This document shows, in pieces, positions 29,850 to 43,250 of a stretch of DNA of 64,000 bases. Location: positions 12,115,501 through 12,179,500 of the forward strand of contig AP031355.1 in assembly GCA_037833965.1 (NCBI GenBank), given 5' to 3'. The stretch is from Marchantia polymorpha subsp. ruderalis (taxonomy: Eukaryota; Streptophyta; Marchantiopsida; Marchantiales; Marchantiaceae). A program made the translations under genes and the position numbers. The notes beneath the pieces are model-generated. The model had not been told where the DNA came from. It saw only the letters and a program-made list of their open reading frames with translations, and did no database searches. The first letter of the stretch is position 1; every line of letters begins with the position of its first letter.

Positions 29850-31700
29850 TATCAGATTATAAATTGTCACTTGACTCATCATGCTCCTCATTCATAAAGT
29901 CTACAACATCCGCAGCTACTCTTCTTTCGCATGTGCATGCATTGTGTCCCAATTGCTTGCATTTGGAACGCTAACCTTTTGCTTTATTGGCTTGGTTGCT
30001 CATTGTTCAACATGTTTCTGTCTCTGTTACAACTTGTAATTTTTGAGCAGGGTATTGTAGTTCAACATCATCACAAATGGAGTACTTGAAAAACAATTGA
30101 TCACACTCTCCATAAAACTTGTCGGTTGCAAACTTTGATGAAGCTTTGCGCAGACCTTTATGATTGTCGATTCTCACCACCCGATGGCAACCTCTTTTCA
30201 CAATAGGAGCAGATGGATAACAATCTTCATGAGCAACCAGATGAAGACACATTAAAACTAGAGTTGTTGAAGCATATAACATGCGTACAAATTTAGTTTT
30301 TTAACAGCGATGAAAATATCTATGAAAATCTTTACCTTCTCTATCATCCCATGCCATGAGATGTTCACATGGCCAAATCATTTTGTGTGACTCAACACAG
30401 TTACATGTGGTTGTCGCTAACAATGAAATAAAATACTCTTGACTGCCATCTATAGTATAAACTTCTACCATATACTTTTCTTCATCAAGAGCCTGCCATT
30501 GCTCAAAAATTTGCAAGTTGATCTTGTGCCAAAAATCTGTTAGAAAAGTTACATTAGACTTTCTTCTAGACAATCAAACATTGAAGCTGTTAAGAATATA
30601 ATCCCATAACAAAACAATTAACTTGAAAGGAGCGTACTTTCATATCTCTAGCAAATCCGAATTTGCTTGATTTGTATGATTAAAAGTCACATTGTCTAAT
30701 CAAGGGAGCAAAAATGCATGTCTAGATCAAAGTCGCAGATCTATTTGTCTTATATAATATGAAGCGGCTTCTTTTTTTTCCTTAGATAAATAATTCAATA
30801 GTTCTTCAAATCGGATCTTGGTCTCAGCATCTACCAAGGCTCATAAAAAATCCTCACAAGATCTATCAAAAGCGTGTTCAATGTTGCTTTTCAGATGAAA
30901 AACACAGTGACCATGTATGTAACTTGGAAACAGATCTTTCATTGCAACTAGAAGTTTTTTTCTCTGACTATCAGAAATCAAAAGATTGGATGTACATATT
31001 ATGAAGGCCCGAAGTAAAGTGCAAAATCAAGTCAAATTCTTTATGTTTTCAACAAGTGCTAACGCAAAACAAAGAATCATCATTTCATAGTTTTTGTCAA
31101 GAGCATTGGCCATGAACAATTGAGAGAGAAACTTCATGTTCTTTGTGTGGCATATGTCCAAGTTAACTTGCGGCTGACATTATTTCATTGCACTGCGTAT
31201 TGCTAAAAATCATATAAATGCACATTGAAAAATTGTAGAAATAGAGTTTGTTGACCACTTGACTACAATGCCCGAATCTTCTAAGTGAATCTTTGACAAC
31301 AAAGCTAGAATCATACGAAAAGATTTTTCATGTACTTCTAAATACAAATCCTTCATCATATTCTTAGCCCGCCACATCAATTGATACCTTGTGTTCAACT
31401 TATAATCGATTTTCAATTCACTCACAAATTTTCTAACAGATATATGGATGTTGCGTGTAATTCTATTTTCTATCGTACCACCAAGCCACTGTGAAGTATG
31501 TGTAGGATCTCTCCTTCTACTCTTATGTCGCAAACATGTGTGTTGAAAATTCAACAATGTGATCACAAATGATCCTTTCGTAGTGCGTTGGCAGCGCACT
31601 CTAGAAGGACATGGACATGTGAAAATATATCCATATTCTACAATTTGGTCTAATTCACCACAAGCTCCAGTTACAGAAGATATTTTTTTTTTAATACAAC
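29850..31700 (-). pseudogene. MULE (Mutator-like) transposase remnant
   Basis: Read leftward. A DNA-binding-like N-terminal block comes first (GYIFTCPCPSRVRCQRTTKG, FVITLLNFQHTCLRHKSRR, then SQWLGGTIENRI) at about 31660-31450. A decayed MULE catalytic region follows, with LLISDSQRKKLLVAMKDLFP and a C...H pair in HGHCVFHLKSNIEHAF near 31010-30880. A SWIM zinc finger (CNCVESHKMIWPCEHLMAW) lies in the open stretch 30301-30573. The C-terminal zinc-knuckle-like CKQLGHNACTC, then ERRVAADVVDF, lies near 29960-29880. Several frameshifts and stops separate the blocks, so it is inactive. I did not find long terminal inverted repeats. Confidence 0.8.
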
Positions 31701-32421
31701 ATCACCGCATTGTCCAAAGCTACCTAGAATTCACTCTGAACTATGTTTTACAACTAAATGTGAACAGTCAAAAATATTTTTGCTACATTGTTGAACAATA
31801 CTTTTGTTATCTCCTAGAGAAATTTGTTGTTTGTCGCAGGTTGATTTAGTTTGATTCTTCTAGCATCTGTCTTTGTAGCTTGTACATTAACACCCGTAAC
31901 TGTAATAGTTGTGGAAGAGTTCGTGATTATGGTTGAACTTTGAACTTCTGGAGCTGAACTGTCTCCTCCTCAGACTTTTCAGTTAGTACAATTTTCTTAT
32001 TTCAAATAAAAGTTTTTTCCTTACTTAATCATATTAGCAAAAACGCACACGAAAATTAAATTTGGTTATTGAACTTATGATATGCTCTGCCTTCTATCAC
32101 ACTTCAAGAATGAAAACATCTATCAAACTCCTCAAAATTCTCTCCCAATCTTATATGATGTGACTATGTTTGAACTTATTCCAAAACTCTTCCAGCCAAA
32201 TCAACAATCTTACTTGTTTGCTCTTCAACCATCTTCCAATGAAAATATCTATGTTGAAAAAGTTGTTAAAGATGGAAGAGATATGCAATTTGCGTTGAAA
32301 ATCTCAATAATTACAAGTTTATTGTGATAATATGATTGCAAAGAGTACACATACTCGTTCATACTCTTCAATTTGAAAACTTTGCACAACAAATGTTTCA
32401 AATTCCCTTTTTTGTCTACCA

Positions 32422-32502
32422 GTCCTGGGGCCTTGTCGGACAGTATTTTGGTTTTATGGTGTCCAACAAGACAAAGCCCGGGGCTCTGTCTGACAACAAG
32501 GC
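32422..32502. repeat. Small GC-rich repeat block
   Basis: GTCCTGGGGCCTTGTCGGAC and a similar AGCCCGGGGCTCTGTCTGAC lie in direct order. Between them TGTCCAACAAGAC forms an imperfect inverted partner to the first. The block stands out in AT-rich surroundings and might be a transposon end. Confidence 0.5.
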
Positions 32503-33399
32503 TGATGAAAAAATACCAGCTGGAGATTTTTAATAATATCAAAAAACTTATTTCTAATAATTGTTAGTGGAGTCTCATTACTACTTCTACTCAATTACTT
32601 TTCCATGCCCTTGAAACCATCATTCTCATGATTGACATAAGAACTAAAAGCTAACCTCAGCTACTGATTGAAATATTAGTGAAAAGAAATGAGCTGTGGA
32701 ACAATACTTGTCTTTTTATTTGACTGATTTGAGCATTCAGTAGATCAACATAGATTGAAAATCACAATTTATCTTTGATACTCTTTATGTCTCAGACAAA
32801 ATTCAATAGAAATGTCTCTGGATATGATGATATTGTGTTTAGTTTATCACTCTATAGACACAAAACTTAATTTACAACATATGATGCAACCTAAGATAAC
32901 TTATCAACTTGCAATCAATCATTACAGAGCTTAAAGTAAGTGTAAAATTTTCTTTATTTTTCTACAACTATGGCGACAGTATTGTTTAGATCAACAAGGT
33001 TCAAACAGCAAGACAATAGAAAGGCAACAATACATGGCTCTTGACAAGCTCAACAAATTAGGCAAACTTTCCGAGCCTGCATTATATATCTTCGCTTTTG
33101 TGTAACACTATTCATGAAGCTCTTTCATCGGAAAAGTGATAATTATGAAATAACACAGTGTATACAAGCGATGCAGTTTCAATAATTAAAAAAAAACCAG
33201 GGCACACTTATAAAGTCATTGAAGAGAATTTAAAATCCTCATATCCTAACTACCTTCAGAGTTTGAGTTCGTTCTCTTGGCCTCTTGGCCAAATAACAAA
33301 TGCTCCATTGGATATGATGCAAGAGCCATGCTCCATCGCGTTGCGACAGAGTAACTACACTGTACTTTCATACTAGAACAAGTGTGACGTGTATTGTGT

Positions 33400-33660
33400 A
33401 AGGTCCGATCAGATGAAACAAAACTTGATGAGTCTCATTAAGTTTACATTACGATGAGGTACCATCAAGTAAATATGTCAATGTTTAGTCTATTTATCGA
33501 TCGTTTTGCTCATACTTAACAACCAAAAAATTGACCTAAGTAGAGCACATATTCAAAAACCGGCTAAAAATAACAATGTTCAAATCCATTTAACTATCAT
33601 CTTGCTTATACTTTACAATCAAAAAATTGCCTTGTGTAGATCATGTATTCAAAAATGTGA
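33400..33660. repeat. Dispersed repeat R1, right copy
   Basis: Shares AACTTGATGAGTC-containing sequence (inverted relative to the left copy) and about 1.6 units of the 97-bp part with 5150-5420. Confidence 0.6.
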
Positions 33661-35370
33661 TAGCAAGATTTGTGAGTAATCAGTCGATTCATGAGTATTA
33701 TTCATTTGTTGTGGACGTTAAGTCAAAACAATAGCATCAAAGCTCCAAAATTGGAAGTAGGTTCCAATCGAAGAAAAAATGCTGAAACTAGTATCACTCA
33801 AGACGAAGAAGTTTAAAGTGGTTTTAAATTGCTACAGTAGCTACAACCGATGTTGACGAGAGTGAGGTACAATATCCTCATATTCTCTATTAATACTCTT
33901 AGTAAGTTAGCAAGAAACTCTAAAGTTAGAAAGTTATTACCATCTCTAACACTAAAAGAGTCAGTATTAACTTCAAGTTGGAACAAGTCTGGTCAGATAC
34001 TCCTAGTGTCACGTCCCTGACATCATAAATCTTATATGTTTTTTTTAATATTTGCATCTAGGGTAATTTATTAATTGCATAATTGGCATCAATTTTCAGA
34101 ATGCCCATTTAAAGTAGTAGTGGACTTTGATCTCATGAAGATGTTAATTGAGACTCAATTTGGTAAATTTCTGCTATCCAAAGAAAAATTTGACGCTGAT
34201 AATCCGACTCTAATTTGTTCTCTGTCACCAAATAGTATACAGCAAAATGATGCAAGATACATCAGTTGTAAGCATACAACCAAGAAATAAGCACTTCAGT
34301 TAATGTTTTATTCACAAAGGTTTACAAAGGTTGCCGAGTGGCAATCTTCTGATTATAATGCTTTACATAACCATTACATTACTACAGAATTCTATCACTG
34401 CAAATCCATATTATCTGGCTTTCTTTGATGGAGATTCAATCCTTGGGGGCGAAAAGAAGGTGAATTGAAGGTTTTCTCAATTTAATTTACCAATGGCCAA
34501 ATCACGATCCGGATGTTCGCATCAGTCAAAACACATAAATGATGCTACTTGAAACTGAAGGGACTCCGGTAGGTGGTCTGAGGAACCCCAGGTGGTGATG
34601 GGGAACCGGTACAGGTGGTGAGTAAAACGTATGACCGACAAAAGAACATAGAACACCTGCTCTCTATAATTGCATCTGAGATCTTAAAATATGTCCAAGA
34701 ATCTACATGAAACCAACCCCCATCCTTCCCCACTCCGCCTCTCAGCATGCACTCACGCACGACGCCACGTAGCATTCAAAGATATTTAGCTGTTACGATC
34801 TACATTTACAGTACGGGTAAAAATGGCATTGGAATGAACGACAACATGAAGGAGGAGAGTTTTCAAGGTAGATAAAATTTCCTCTTCAAAGTCTGAATTA
34901 GTAGCGAGCTGTAGATAAACAAATAATAAACGCAAAGCTTGTGGTATGTTTTACTTAGGTAATGACAATCTCTCCCTCAGTTATGAGAATTCTCTACGCC
35001 CTTCCTTTGCACGAAGTAGATTATTTCCTAAACATAAGGTCAATTTTATGTGGTTATAATATAGTCTTACATCATGTTCACATTATGTAGTTAGAAGCAC
35101 TTCTGATGAGAAATCCTTCCATCTTAATATTAGGTTAAGTATTAAAAGGTCAAGTTGTGGACAACGGAATTGAACAGCACGTAATGTAAACCACCGAAGT
35201 TTCATTGTCTCCGGTATCATTTGTCTTTTGTATGCATGTCAATACAGCTGAATAGTTTGGCTCTCAATCCAAACACTATAAAGATTCTTTTAAGCGGCTC
35301 TAATTTGAGATCGTGTGGAGATTAAGAATAAAATACATTTTTCCAATACTGTGTTTGTCCTTGTGTGTGA

Positions 35371-35820
35371 CATCACGTGAGAAACCTTGTAAATCTTAAC
35401 ATACCAGCAAGACGATGAAAACTGTAAATGTACCAACAACTTTTTTTCTAGACGACGGTTTATCCTCATACGGATAATGCGATGTTTTTCATCTTTGTGG
35501 TTTTACATCAGCAAGCCTTGATTTTCCTTATTGGTCCTTTTAAAAATTGTTTATATCTCAGGTTGTGCTTTCCAAGATTGTCCACAAAAGTTTCTACTCT
35601 TTGACGTAGTTCATCCAAGAGAGTGTGTTCATAATATTGAGAACCGATGAGCTGATGTTAGAGGAGAAATTGCAAATAAACTTACCCGTGTATGCTATAA
35701 ATAGGAACACTCATAGAATTGACAAGGTAATGCGAATACATAACAAATTCCATTGTACATACGACCGTCGCCGTGTTGCTGGTATGTCACAAGGTATGTC
35801 GTAAGGTTTCTCACGTGATG
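35371..35820. mobile_element. MITE-like element with inverted termini
   Basis: CATCACGTGAGAAACCTT at 35371-35388 is repeated as its exact reverse complement at 35803-35820. Similarity continues inward to ACATACCAGCAA on both sides, giving termini of about 50 bp around a 450-bp non-coding element. The ends carry a CACGTG core. No target duplication seen. It lies about 1.1 kb upstream of the UBR7 start codon. Confidence 0.6.
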
Positions 35821-36920
35821 TTAGCTTTGGGACGGGGGTGTTGACGCAGTGAACACACTTGCATAGACCTTTATTTACATCATCTCACGTAAAGCCTTTC
35901 TCGAACATGGTCGTGAAACCGCAAACAAACGAAACGGAACGAAATGACAAACCGAAAATGGCGTCTCTCAACCCTTTTCGGAACATGAGCGAGAGAAACA
36001 TAGTCCATAGTTTGCTCTAGGTACCAACCATGTTGGCCTCCCAAAGTGGATTTAGATGAGCACCACGCCGCCGTCATGGCACTGAATCACAGCGACTCGA
36101 ATGCGAGGTGCACACAAGTGGGATGCTGAATGAGCCCAAGGCCCAAACATGGGCCGCGTTACTGTCATCCGCCGGGAAGAAGCACCAAGCGATGTTATCC
36201 GACGCTGCCCAGAAAGGAACGAAGCCAGCTCCATTCAAACGGGTCCTGGCACGAATTTAAAGGGGCGAGAAGTGAGAACAGGAGCACGGAATGTGGGAAG
36301 CAGAAGCGACATCGGACTGAGTTGGCGCCGGGGTTTTGGCGGGAAGTCCTTCGCAGCCCGGCGCGTCCACAAGGTCAATGCCAAGAAAGCAGAGGACGGC
36401 GAATCGAAGGCCCGTCATTGGACCTGCCGACGCTCCCCTGCCCATGCACTTCGCCGAATTCTGGCGCGAGCCATCACTCGTCGGCCCGCCGGAGGATGAG
36501 TCACGGCAGTTCAAATTTGCTTAACTTTGCCTCGTGACTTGTGGCGAATTATCGACAATCTGACGACAATTAGAAGCCCGGCCAGCGGAAGGAAGGAAGG
36601 AAGGAAAGAAGGAAGTAACGAAGGAAGGAAGGAAGTAACGAAGGAAGGAAGGAGGGAGGTTCTGTAAGCAGGAGACGGAAGGGTCGAGAAGGAGGACTAG
36701 GGGCGCGGTCTTGGGAGGTTTGGAGCGGGTCGCGAGAAGGGTTTAGTCTTCGATGGCGATGGGGATGCGGAAGGAGAGACGAGGATGAAGGTGGTTGCGT
36801 AGGTGGAAGAGGAAGAGCAGCGGTAGCGGGTGGAGGTTGATCGTGAGCGTGCCGTGTCGAGTGCTGTTAGTGGAGGTGTCTAGCGGGAACGGTCGAAGGA
36901 AGAGAGGATTACTAGCCGGA
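35821..36920 (+). promoter_or_regulatory. UBR7 upstream region and 5' UTR, with GGAA microsatellite
   Basis: GC-richer sequence leading to the UBR7 ATG. A purine microsatellite built of GGAA units, with GGAAGTAACGAA repeated twice, lies at about 36588-36655. No convincing TATA box was seen, so the transcript start cannot be placed. The overlapping open frames at 36130-36537 on both strands are not recognisable as genes. Confidence 0.45.
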
Positions 36921-39900
36921 ATGGAGGAGCACGAGGTCGTACTAGATAATGAGCAGGTGGTGAGCATTCACGAGTTTATGGAAGGGATTGAAGCCCAGCA
37001 ACTGGTGAGTTTCTTGAGCTCCGGCAATTTGTTTCTTCTACCTTGTTGAATCGAGAATAGAATGACGTATAGAACGGTGTGGGATCTTGGGACGAGGATT
37101 GCCGTATCAAGCCTACACTTTTGGCTATCACATTTATACTAGTTTAGTCACATTTGCAATTCCTCGACGCCTTTCCCTGCAGCGGGATGGGCGTCGATGA
37201 ACTTCGAATCGCCTGTACCACCCTTCGTCGGGTATGTCGTGCTTTGGACTAATCGATACTGCGTGAGATAGATAGGTCTGCCGTCTGTCGAGGCGTGGGC
37301 CTGTCTTGTGGATACGAGAGATGTTAAGTCACTGAGAGTGATTGCTCAGTAGACATGTGACTGGTCAGGGTGTACTTTTTATGGAGACCCTTGAAGGAGA
37401 AGTTGCAGTTATACAAAAAAATCAGGTTCGGATACGGCAAAATTCAGTCTCATGGCCCTACATACGATGGATTATGTAGCCAGGACATTGACTCGTAGGT
37501 TTGTTAACCGAATTCATCTATCTGAGGGTAAATCAGGCGGTTGAAGTTCTTTCAACGGTTGGAGGAACGATCTCTCTTGGTATCCTGATCCGCTGCTTCA
37601 ATTCCTGGTAGACCGGGATTCACCCTTGCCCAACTTATGTCGTCTTTTATGTGTTTAATCAGAGTCTTGACACTTGGCCACTGCATCATCTCTTGCGGTC
37701 TAAAGATCCCGCACAGGAGTCTGTTTAACGAAATACTGACTCGCAGGATCTTATCGCACCATCTTGCACACTAAATTTGCCTTTCAAATACTTCATACCC
37801 ACTGTCGCGCAATGCTGGTCAATAGAGACCTTCATTTCACCGTGTAGATGTGTCGTTCTTGAATCCTAATCCCTGTTCGTTTGAAGCTTTATGGGCGGAA
37901 AAGGGTTGGGTTTTTCAAACTTGCAGCCTCTTCCTTGTTCCCGCTGGCGTTGGGTCTATGTTTCACATCTTATTGTTTTCAAGAGGTCTGACTGCTTGAG
38001 CTTTCTGCCAACGCGCAGACATCTTACATTTTTTAATTTCTCATGACGATGCAGCCATACAGTTTGGATCCTTGTAGTTCTAGGAGTTGAAGTTTGGACC
38101 TTTCAAACACTTGCAACATGTAAAAACGAAGCCATTGTGTACTACCCTTTTCCACTTCTTCTGAAGCGACCTTCTGCCATTCATAACTTTGAAAACATTC
38201 AAAGTTCGACGGAGGAGAAACCAGTTATGGTCTGGTAGCCCGTTTGTGTGTCCAGAACCGGCGAATTGAGACAGGAATCTCTTCGAGACGTTCATGAAGT
38301 CGATGGGTTAGAATGGACATTGGATGTTTTCTTCTCTCCCTAAAACTGTGGACTCTCGCTGAATGATTACAACTAGCCCAGATCGATGCCCCTTGAGGAC
38401 TACTCACTTGAAGCAATTTTGGGACGTAACGCGTTTTGAATCGCTCGGTCTCCTTCGGGATGAAAGTTTCAGCTTAATCACTCGTATTCTGAATTCTTTT
38501 TTTGCACATGCCAGTATCAGGTACTTGGACTCCTTTGGGAAGCTGCGCGATTGAGCCGATAACCACTGTAATATCAAATTCTAACGCTGTAGGAAAGTCT
38601 TTCTCACTTTAGACAACTTGACAAATGAACTGTCAACTCATCCTTGTGTTGAAATTGGCAGGAGGCAGATCTGGTGCTCGGAGGAGACGAAGGCAAGGAG
38701 TGTACATATGAAAAGGGTTACATGAGAAGACAAGCGGTGTTTTCCTGCCTAACGTGTACTCCAGCCGGAAATGCTGGGTTTTGTACGGCCTGCTCGTTCG
38801 CGTGCCACGACGGCCACGAGGTGATTGCTCTACGCTAACACATCATCGGAACATTTCCTCTTGCAGAGAAAAACCCTTTTTTATTCAGTTGGCGTATTTC
38901 GATCAGGATCACCTAGATAAGATTGTGGTTCTATTGCTGGTAGCAATGATTCAGTCGAGTTGTTTTCCCTACTGTTTCACTCTTCCCCTATCTCTGGATA
39001 TGGTGCCTCCAAGCAAGTGGGTTCTACTCTGCAGCATTTGGGCGCCATCTTCCGAGACTCCACGATACACTGAGCGTTGTCTGGAGTGGAAGATCTTTGG
39101 TGCAAAAGTCTCAATATCGTTTCCTCCTTCCTGTTTCATCTTGTTCTAGGGCGCAATACTGGCAAGGTGGTGGCATCTTGAAATGTCTCCCCTCCCTAGT
39201 CTTATAATAGACAACAAATTCGTTGTATGATGAGCAAGGTGGTGGAGTTGTGGACGAGAAGGAGTTTTCGCTGTGACTGCGGAAATTCAAAGTTTTCAAG
39301 CTTCGAGTGCAAACTAAACAAAAATAAAGAACAGCTGAACGAGGGAAATGTGTACAATCAAAATTACGGAGGTCTCTACTGCACGTGCCGTCGCCCTTTC
39401 CCTGATCCCGAAATTGAAGATCAGGGTGAAATGCTACAATGCTGCATATGCGAGGATTGGTTCCACGAGACTCATCTCGGGCTACCACCCAACTTACAGG
39501 TGAGAAGAATGTTACTAGGTTGATATTCACGATAACATCCAGGAAAGTCATTGTCACCGCAGGTGAATGGTTTATGTTGTAAAACCTGGTCAAAGAGGAA
39601 CACAGTTGATTGCCTTCAGTTGCAAGGACATTTCCACTTTGCACAATCATCAACTCATTCATATATTTGCTTCACTCTGACAGGTTCCAAGAGATGAAGA
39701 TGGGGAGCCCACGTTCGACGAGTTGATCTGCCAATCTTGCGTCCGTCGTTGCAGTTTTCTGGAAGAGTATCCAGAACTGATTGCATCACCTGTCGAGGTT
39801 GAGGATGATGAAGCACCTCCAAGTCAGGACTCAGAAGCACCGAAGGTAGCTGACGTATCTACCGCGGAAGCACCTCCTACTCAAACTTCCGTAAACAAGA

Positions 39901-40993
39901 AACCTTACACAAACGGTTTAACCCTTGAGACCGCTCTAGGAGGTAGACCCGTGCCAAGTGTCGAAGAAAATGGGAAAGCCGAGAAGTTGGAGGTCAGTAG
40001 CACCAACCATGTCGGGGAGTCATCCGGAAGTGGAGGTTCTGTTTGCAAGCTGAAGCGAACATCTCAGGCTGAGTCGGCCCTTACGACATCAGAGGAGAAA
40101 CCTGAAGAAACGACCTCAGTAGGCCTCAAAGTGCTAGACTCTGGACGGGCAGTTTTTCTCGCTAAGAGCTGGAGAACTGAGCTTTGTCAATGCGATGCCT
40201 GTAAGGCAATGTACATGGCAAAGGGCATAGAGTTCCTCTTAGACAAAGAGGACACACTTCAGGAATACGAGGAATCAGCAAAAAGGAAACGGGAGGAAGC
40301 CAAAGAAAAGGAGGATGGAACTACACAAGCCTTTTTACAAAAACTAGGACACGTGCAGCGCATTGAGCTGGTTCATGGTATCAACAATTTGGCAACCGAA
40401 CTGGAATCTTTTCTGGTGGGTTTTTTTCCGTCTGTTGATTCCCGTTTTGTCCGAAACGTCTTTTCACGTTGCTGTCACGTCAGGGCAGTCTACCCTTCAT
40501 CTTGTGATTTTCTACAATGATGACAGCCGTCAACGTCTTACCGTCGCTTGTATATAGATTCTCACTTCATTTTCTTGGTCTGATGTGGATACTGTAAATT
40601 GATCACGAATCTTGGAAGCTTCGAGTTGCACTATGCCGCAACACCTAATGCAGTCCTTTTGTTTTGTGTTAGCTTCACTTCCTCCGACAATATTGTTATG
40701 TTTCTATATTCTCCTTGATGGTATCCGGATGTCCGTCATGCATCACATGTTTGGACTTGAGCGCCTAATCGTTGCATGAAATGATGTACTAGGACACGCG
40801 ATGGTATGAAATCTACAATGATGCATGAATTAGTTTCACTCTACCCAGAGCTGCGAGATGAGTGGGAACATGCCACTAACGTTCTGATCTTGTTTTGTAA
40901 CAGACCCCTTTTGGGCAAAGTGGGAAAACTGTGACCAGTGACGATATATATGAGTTCTTCGATGGATTGCGCAAGAAGAGGAGAGTGGATTAG
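36921..40993 (+). CDS. UBR7: UBR7-type protein: UBR box and PHD finger, putative E3 ubiquitin ligase
   Basis: Five exons join in phase 0 with GT-AG introns: 36921-37004, 38662-38820, 39239-39499, 39684-40415 and 40904-40993, giving 441 residues. Exon 2 and the start of exon 3 encode the UBR box: VLGGDEGKECTYEKGY, then Cys at 42, 57, 60, 69, 72, 76, His 77 and 80, and CDC at 93-95. A PHD-type finger follows (C129, C131, C149, C152, H157, then C184 and C187). The middle (about 200-290) is acidic and low complexity. The conserved C-terminus reads KTVTSDDIYEFFDGLRKKRR. This order matches plant UBR7 homologues in length and motifs. UBR boxes bind N-terminal degrons; in animals UBR7 acts on histone H2B. 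A nuclear ligase or reader role here is inferred from the family. Exon edges are by eye. Confidence 0.94.
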
Positions 40994-43250
40994 ATGTCTA
41001 GAACTACAGAGGGCGATTATGTCGGCTCTGTAACCTTCTGGCATGAAGACTAGGAATATGTTAGCACGCTAACCTCACAAGGTCACTGTTCCCGCCGAAG
41101 GGGCCAGCAGTTGACCTAGTAAGAATATGTGCTCCTGTAAATGAAATTGCACATAATCTCAACAGTTGAGGATATAGAAGGCCGAACGTAACCAGGCCCA
41201 CCACTATCTCTCAAAGTTCTTGTTTCATATTTTGAAGAGTAATGTATAGAGCAGGAGTTGGCGTCTCACAAATTGTCGTCTGTGCCTATCGTCAACTGCC
41301 TCAAACGTCTCTCCTGTATCTTGTAATACTAAGATTCGAGTTTCTCTGTACCTCATGTCACCATGTATGTTCTACTCTAGAGATTATACATAATTTCATG
41401 AAAAAAATCTTTTGGGCATGATAGTATTGCAAATTCGGTCGTTCAAAGAGACGGTTGGACGATGTTCCAAGGGTTGTTTTTGATGCTATCGGAGGAAATT
41501 CGAGCGTTACAAGGAATTTGACCTGGAACAACCAGATAACTACTGCCTTAAAACGTTCGAGCAGCTGTAGCCTGTGGATAGCGGATTCTCGATACCTGCC
41601 CTCACGTTCTGCTAAGTCGGTTCGAATCTTGTGCCTGCGATTTGGATTGGATTGGATTGGATTGGATCGGAGATTCATGAAAACATGCAATTCCACATTT
41701 TCTGTGACTGGAAAACTGTTGCCAAGTGGCTGCTACTGACGCACCTGAGTTCTTTTCTGAAAGGTACCGACGATCCAGGCGGTGCCAACCATCATACGTT
41801 AGCTTGAAGGGCTAGTTTATCATATTCAGATTTTCCACAGAATACGATCACATGCTGAAGCATTCGGTTCGGGGAGTTTCTATCGGCAGTGACGGAAGTG
41901 AAACTTCCACCGAGGCCATGCTTACTGTTATCAATTTGCACGCTGTTGCTTCTCTATAAGCGAGCCCAATTGCCATCTCTCTTACTGCGTGCAATTGTCG
42001 GCATCTGCCTCCTTCCTAGGTTCGTCTAAAGTTCTGACCCGGCAACTACAGGGTTGTTTTTCTGCAGATACTCCCTTGTCAACGGCAACACAGTGGATAT
42101 CTCACACACTTGTGCAACAGTTGCCACAAGGGTCATTGGTGATGTTTCTATTTCTTAGTTTCTTTCTTCCTAAGTCACATCTTGAAGAATCTGGTGCAAC
42201 AAAGGTCTAGTGGTGGCTCCTTAAAGCTTCGAATCATTTATCTTCCCTTAAAGTAGGTTCGCAATTGTGAACTCACATATCCTGTATTAGAATACCCCGC
42301 GCTACACTCTGTTGCGCGGGGTTGAGTGTTTGTCCAACTTGTATTCGCACGATTAGACACTCTTGCTCTTCATTATTGCCAAGACTCCAAAAATTTCGGA
42401 TTTAGGCGCACTCCTGACTCTGACCAGGCTATCGGCCATAAGTTGATGTGCAACTTTGACCAAAGGCTCTCGAACTCTCAAATCCGTGGATCCCGGTTTC
42501 GATCAGATAAGTTTCTGTCCCGGATCTACTAAAACTGTAACCAATGGTAATGTTTCAACGATGAAGGAGATAACTCGAGGATCCAAGGCCCATTCGATGC
42601 TAGAGAAGTGGGCGCTCAGTATGGACGGTATGGTACATCGTCGTGACGACAGTAGAGTCTCGGGGAAGACCTGCAGCAACAGTCTTCCAGACGAGGCCGT
42701 GAATTGGACGTTAAAGATTCTATTATCGGACAGCATTAATGACAGGAACAGCCCCAAGAAACCTCAGAGAATTTGGTCCTCTGTGTATGAAGTCAACAGG
42801 CAAAAGCATAGTTGTCTGAGGAGTGAATCCATGTGAATCCATGTGAATTCACAAGTGAATCCATGTGTCAGAAATCTCGTCCATATAGATCATGAAAGCC
42901 AGTCACAGTAGTCACCGAGTGGAACTGTACAAAATGGCAGGACCCAAAGTCAATGCAGCAATAATAAATCCAGAACGTGGCAGGCCCCAGTTCGTCCAAA
43001 ATTTCCATGATCGGTCATCTCGGTCTGTACTATTCTGTGTGGGTGATTTCTGGTGGCAATTATGCACTCAACTGCAGGAACTTCAAGGCTCGGAGCTGAG
43101 CTCGAGAGTCGAAACTTGTGATGTCATGACGATTGTTTGACATACTTTCCCCTGTCTTTGCTTGCGCTCCTCTATGAATGCCTACCCGATGCTCTTCAGC
43201 TCCCTTTCCATTCTCGATTAATCACAAATGAATGAACTTCAAACGTCCTC
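40994..43250. other. UBR7 3' UTR and downstream intergenic
   Basis: Moderate GC. The 3' UTR probably runs to about 41.3 kb. No second gene recognised. Small repeats: GGATT microsatellite (41643-41667); a GC-rich hairpin with arms ACCCCGCGC and GCGCGGGGT (42294-42302 and 42314-42322, 11-nt loop); and three to four copies of GTGAATCCAT (42822-42867). The open frame 42456-42836 is unrecognised. Confidence 0.5.

Larger units (their letters stand above)
31701..35370. other. AT-rich intergenic with scattered repeats
   Basis: Unrecognised open frames at 33158-33376 and 34075-34290. It contains a small GC-rich block (32422-32502) and the second R1 repeat (33400-33660). Composition becomes less AT-rich from about 34.3 kb. 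Confidence 0.5.

Noticed and set aside
36130..36537. Overlapping ORFs on both strands upstream of UBR7
   Set aside because: GC-rich sequence produces long open frames by chance. The peptides are Arg/Pro/Ser-rich without motifs, and three frames are open at once.
42456..42836. 126-residue plus-strand ORF downstream of UBR7
   Set aside because: No recognisable motif, no start context or neighbouring exons, and a competing open frame on the opposite strand.
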